A stretch of 64,000 nucleotides of DNA from the NCBI GenBank assembly GCA_963734955.1, contig CAVTJO010000010.1:1-64000 (forward strand), given 5' to 3'. Source of the stretch: UBA11986 sp963734955 (GTDB lineage Bacteria > Bacteroidota > Ignavibacteria > UBA10030 > UBA6906). The translations under genes and the position numbers were made by a program. Shown in pieces: positions 62,733 through 64,000 of the stretch. Each line of letters opens with the position of its first letter. Position 1 is the stretch's first letter. The notes under the pieces were generated by a model. It had not been told where the DNA came from. It made no database searches and saw only the letters and a list, made by a program, of their open reading frames with translations.

Positions 62733-64000
62733 TTATGATTGTGGGTGTGATTTAGTAGACTTTCTCGTTTCCGATTGTTTGGAAGGGTCATGCTTTGCAT
62801 CGTCTTTGGCAGGCACCTTGGCGTCCGGTTTTGTTTCGGCTTGCTGGGGCGGAGCCTGCGGTTTCGTTTTCGGTTTTGCACCTGTGGTTGCCAGGGCATA
62901 CCCTACATCAAGACGACAAATCCTCTCGAAGACTTTCTCTTCGAGTTGCTGCACAGCTTGTTTTGCCGGAGAGGCTGGCCCGCTCGCAAGTGTTTCGTAG
63001 CACTTATGGAGGTTTGTCCAGACATCGAGGGTGATCGCCGGCTCCCACTCATCAATCGAGAACCTGTCAATTTCGTCACACAACTCTTCGAGCAACGTTC
63101 TCGCAATTGACGGCTGGTTCCCGCGCATACAGAGTGCTGCCATGGCGAGCTTCCGGCGAAAAGCAGATCTGCGGGAATTGTCCTTTGGCGCATTGGACTG
63201 AAGCAGCAGGATTGCACCAGGCAGGTCGCCCGCATCGAGGGTTTTCTTTGCATCGGCAATTTCCGTATCGAGTTCGCTGTCAAGAAAGCGTGCCCCGGGT
63301 CCAGGTCCGGTTGCACCCGCCTGTCCCAAAGCAGCGTTCACCGTTTCTTCAATCCAATCACAAGTGGCAGGGTCGGCGAAACCGGTGCCATCAGTGAATG
63401 TCAAGGATGTGAGGGCCGGAACGCGCCGCAGAAGGACTACAAGTTCCGTGACGATGGCGGTCCGAACCACCTGGAATTCACTCCCCAGTCCATCGAGTGC
63501 TGCAACGGCCAATCGCTGCAGATCAAGCCAGAAATGGAATCCGGGATTGCCAAAGCTGAGTTCACACTCATCGAGCAACTTGCTCCAGTCGGATGCATCG
63601 CGCAGCCCGATGAGGAAATTCCGTCGCGGTAATGGCGGCGCCTCAAATTTCGTTTTCCCGCTCTCGTTTGGCGGAGTGGCACCCACACCATCCCACTTCA
63701 GACTGCGCACAAGTCGGTACGGCACGGGGTTTTTTCGATTCTGGTCACGGAAGAACTTCGCTGCCTTCTTCACCAGATCGACGGCATCCTGATTGGTACG
63801 AAGCTCCCCGATCACTGCGGGCTGTGGGCCCGCCGACCCCGCCAGCGGTTGTCCCGGGGCGGAAGAAGCAGTAGAACCCGGAGCCGCCGGGACTGATGGA
63901 GGTGAAGGTTTGGGGACTTTGCTCAAACACTTCTCTACTGCCTGGACCATGCCCAGAATGGATGGAGGACTGTCCGGGATCTTCTCCGTGAAACCCTTTT
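62733..64000 (-). CDS. tssA: TssA-like protein (partial, extends beyond the window)
   Basis: The frame is open to the window edge: the segment before the methionine at 63950 reads KIPDSPPSILGMVQAVEKCL, part of the ImpA_N region of TssA. The proline-rich linker and the VasJ-type C-terminal domain follow (VPYRLVRSLKWDGVGATPPN, LDLQRLAVAALDGLG, PALTSLTFTDGTGFADPAT), then a lysine/alanine/proline-rich tail. TssA primes the baseplate and sheath polymerisation. It is the first T6SS gene seen here; the missing TssJ, TssK, TssL and TssM genes could lie upstream of position 64000. Confidence 0.88.
   Translation of the reverse strand, partial: KGFTEKIPDSPPSILGMVQAVEKCLSKVPKPSPPSVPAAPGSTASSAPGQPLAGSAGPQPAVIGELRTNQDAVDLVKKAAKFFRDQNRKNPVPYRLVRSLKWDGVGATPPNESGKTKFEAPPLPRRNFLIGLRDASDWSKLLDECELSFGNPGFHFWLDLQRLAVAALDGLGSEFQVVRTAIVTELVVLLRRVPALTSLTFTDGTGFADPATCDWIEETVNAALGQAGATGPGPGARFLDSELDTEIADAKKTLDAGDLPGAILLLQSNAPKDNSRRSAFRRKLAMAALCMRGNQPSIARTLLEELCDEIDRFSIDEWEPAITLDVWTNLHKCYETLASGPASPAKQAVQQLEEKVFERICRLDVGYALATTGAKPKTKPQAPPQQAETKPDAKVPAKDDAKHDPSKQSETRKSTKSHPQS

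Noticed and set aside
1..64000. CRISPR arrays, tRNA or rRNA genes, insertion sequences
   Set aside because: No regular spacer-repeat pattern, cloverleaf-like segments or transposase-like proteins were noticed by reading both strands, although short or degenerate cases could be missed.

Overview
The window looks like a chromosomal segment from a member of the Bacteroidota/Chlorobiota/Ignavibacteriota assemblage. The main evidence is type IX secretion (T9SS) C-terminal sorting domains of the NYPNPFNP type at the ends of several exported proteins, PorV/PorQ-like and FadL/OmpP1-like outer-membrane proteins, and a SusC-like TonB receptor with an N-terminal carboxypeptidase-regulatory-like domain. 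Almost every gene lies on the minus strand. The two clear plus-strand genes are a small SH3-domain membrane protein and a small outer-membrane barrel. I see no tRNA, rRNA, CRISPR array or insertion sequence.

Region 1 (1-25.4 kb, minus strand) is a pectin utilisation locus, read from about 25.8 kb down to position 1. A strong sigma-70-like promoter with two tandem 11-bp repeats at its start point lies about 0.4 kb upstream of a TonB-dependent receptor. Next come a 750-residue exported protein, a PorV-like protein, a frame-broken FadL-like barrel and a T9SS beta-rich protein. The enzymes follow: two GH28 polygalacturonases, a GH105 unsaturated-rhamnogalacturonyl hydrolase, a CE12-type acetylesterase fused to a second domain, a PL9 pectate lyase and a CE8 pectin methylesterase, with a LacI regulator in the middle. 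Intracellular catabolism closes the run: UxaC, KduD, KduI, the epimerase UxaE and an ExuT-like hexuronate transporter that leaves the window. KduI/KduD take the unsaturated products; UxaC/UxaE convert galacturonate through tagaturonate to fructuronate. No SusD is present.

Region 2 (25.4-33.6 kb) is a mixed interval. It holds a membrane-anchored SH3b protein, a DUF393-lipase-maturation-factor fusion, two coupled c-type cytochrome genes (one with a broken N-terminus), a methyltransferase, an orphan T9SS tail remnant, a small outer-membrane barrel and an unknown cysteine-containing protein.

Region 3 (33.6-64 kb, minus strand) is a type VI secretion system (T6SS) of the canonical proteobacterial-like kind. 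The order of transcription is TssA (cut by the window edge), TssB, TssC, Hcp, TssE, TssF, TssG and ClpV/TssH. A payload and spike segment follows: an adaptor-like protein translationally coupled to an 1170-residue multi-enzyme candidate effector, VgrG, a PAAR protein with a C-terminal Ig-like extension, an OmpA-like/zinc-metallopeptidase protein, a beta-propeller, an Ig-like protein coupled to a caspase-like protein, and a DUF1795 (Eag-type chaperone family) protein. The locus ends with a TssB-TssC fusion protein additional to the separate TssB and TssC, an FHA-TM-lytic-transglycosylase fusion, and a PP2C phosphatase. TssJ, TssK, TssL and TssM are not seen and could lie beyond position 64000.

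Several genes carry apparent single-base frameshifts where continuing the protein across frames restores a plausible sequence (OmpP1, cytochrome, TssF, T9SS tail). These may be real decay or consensus errors in the assembly.
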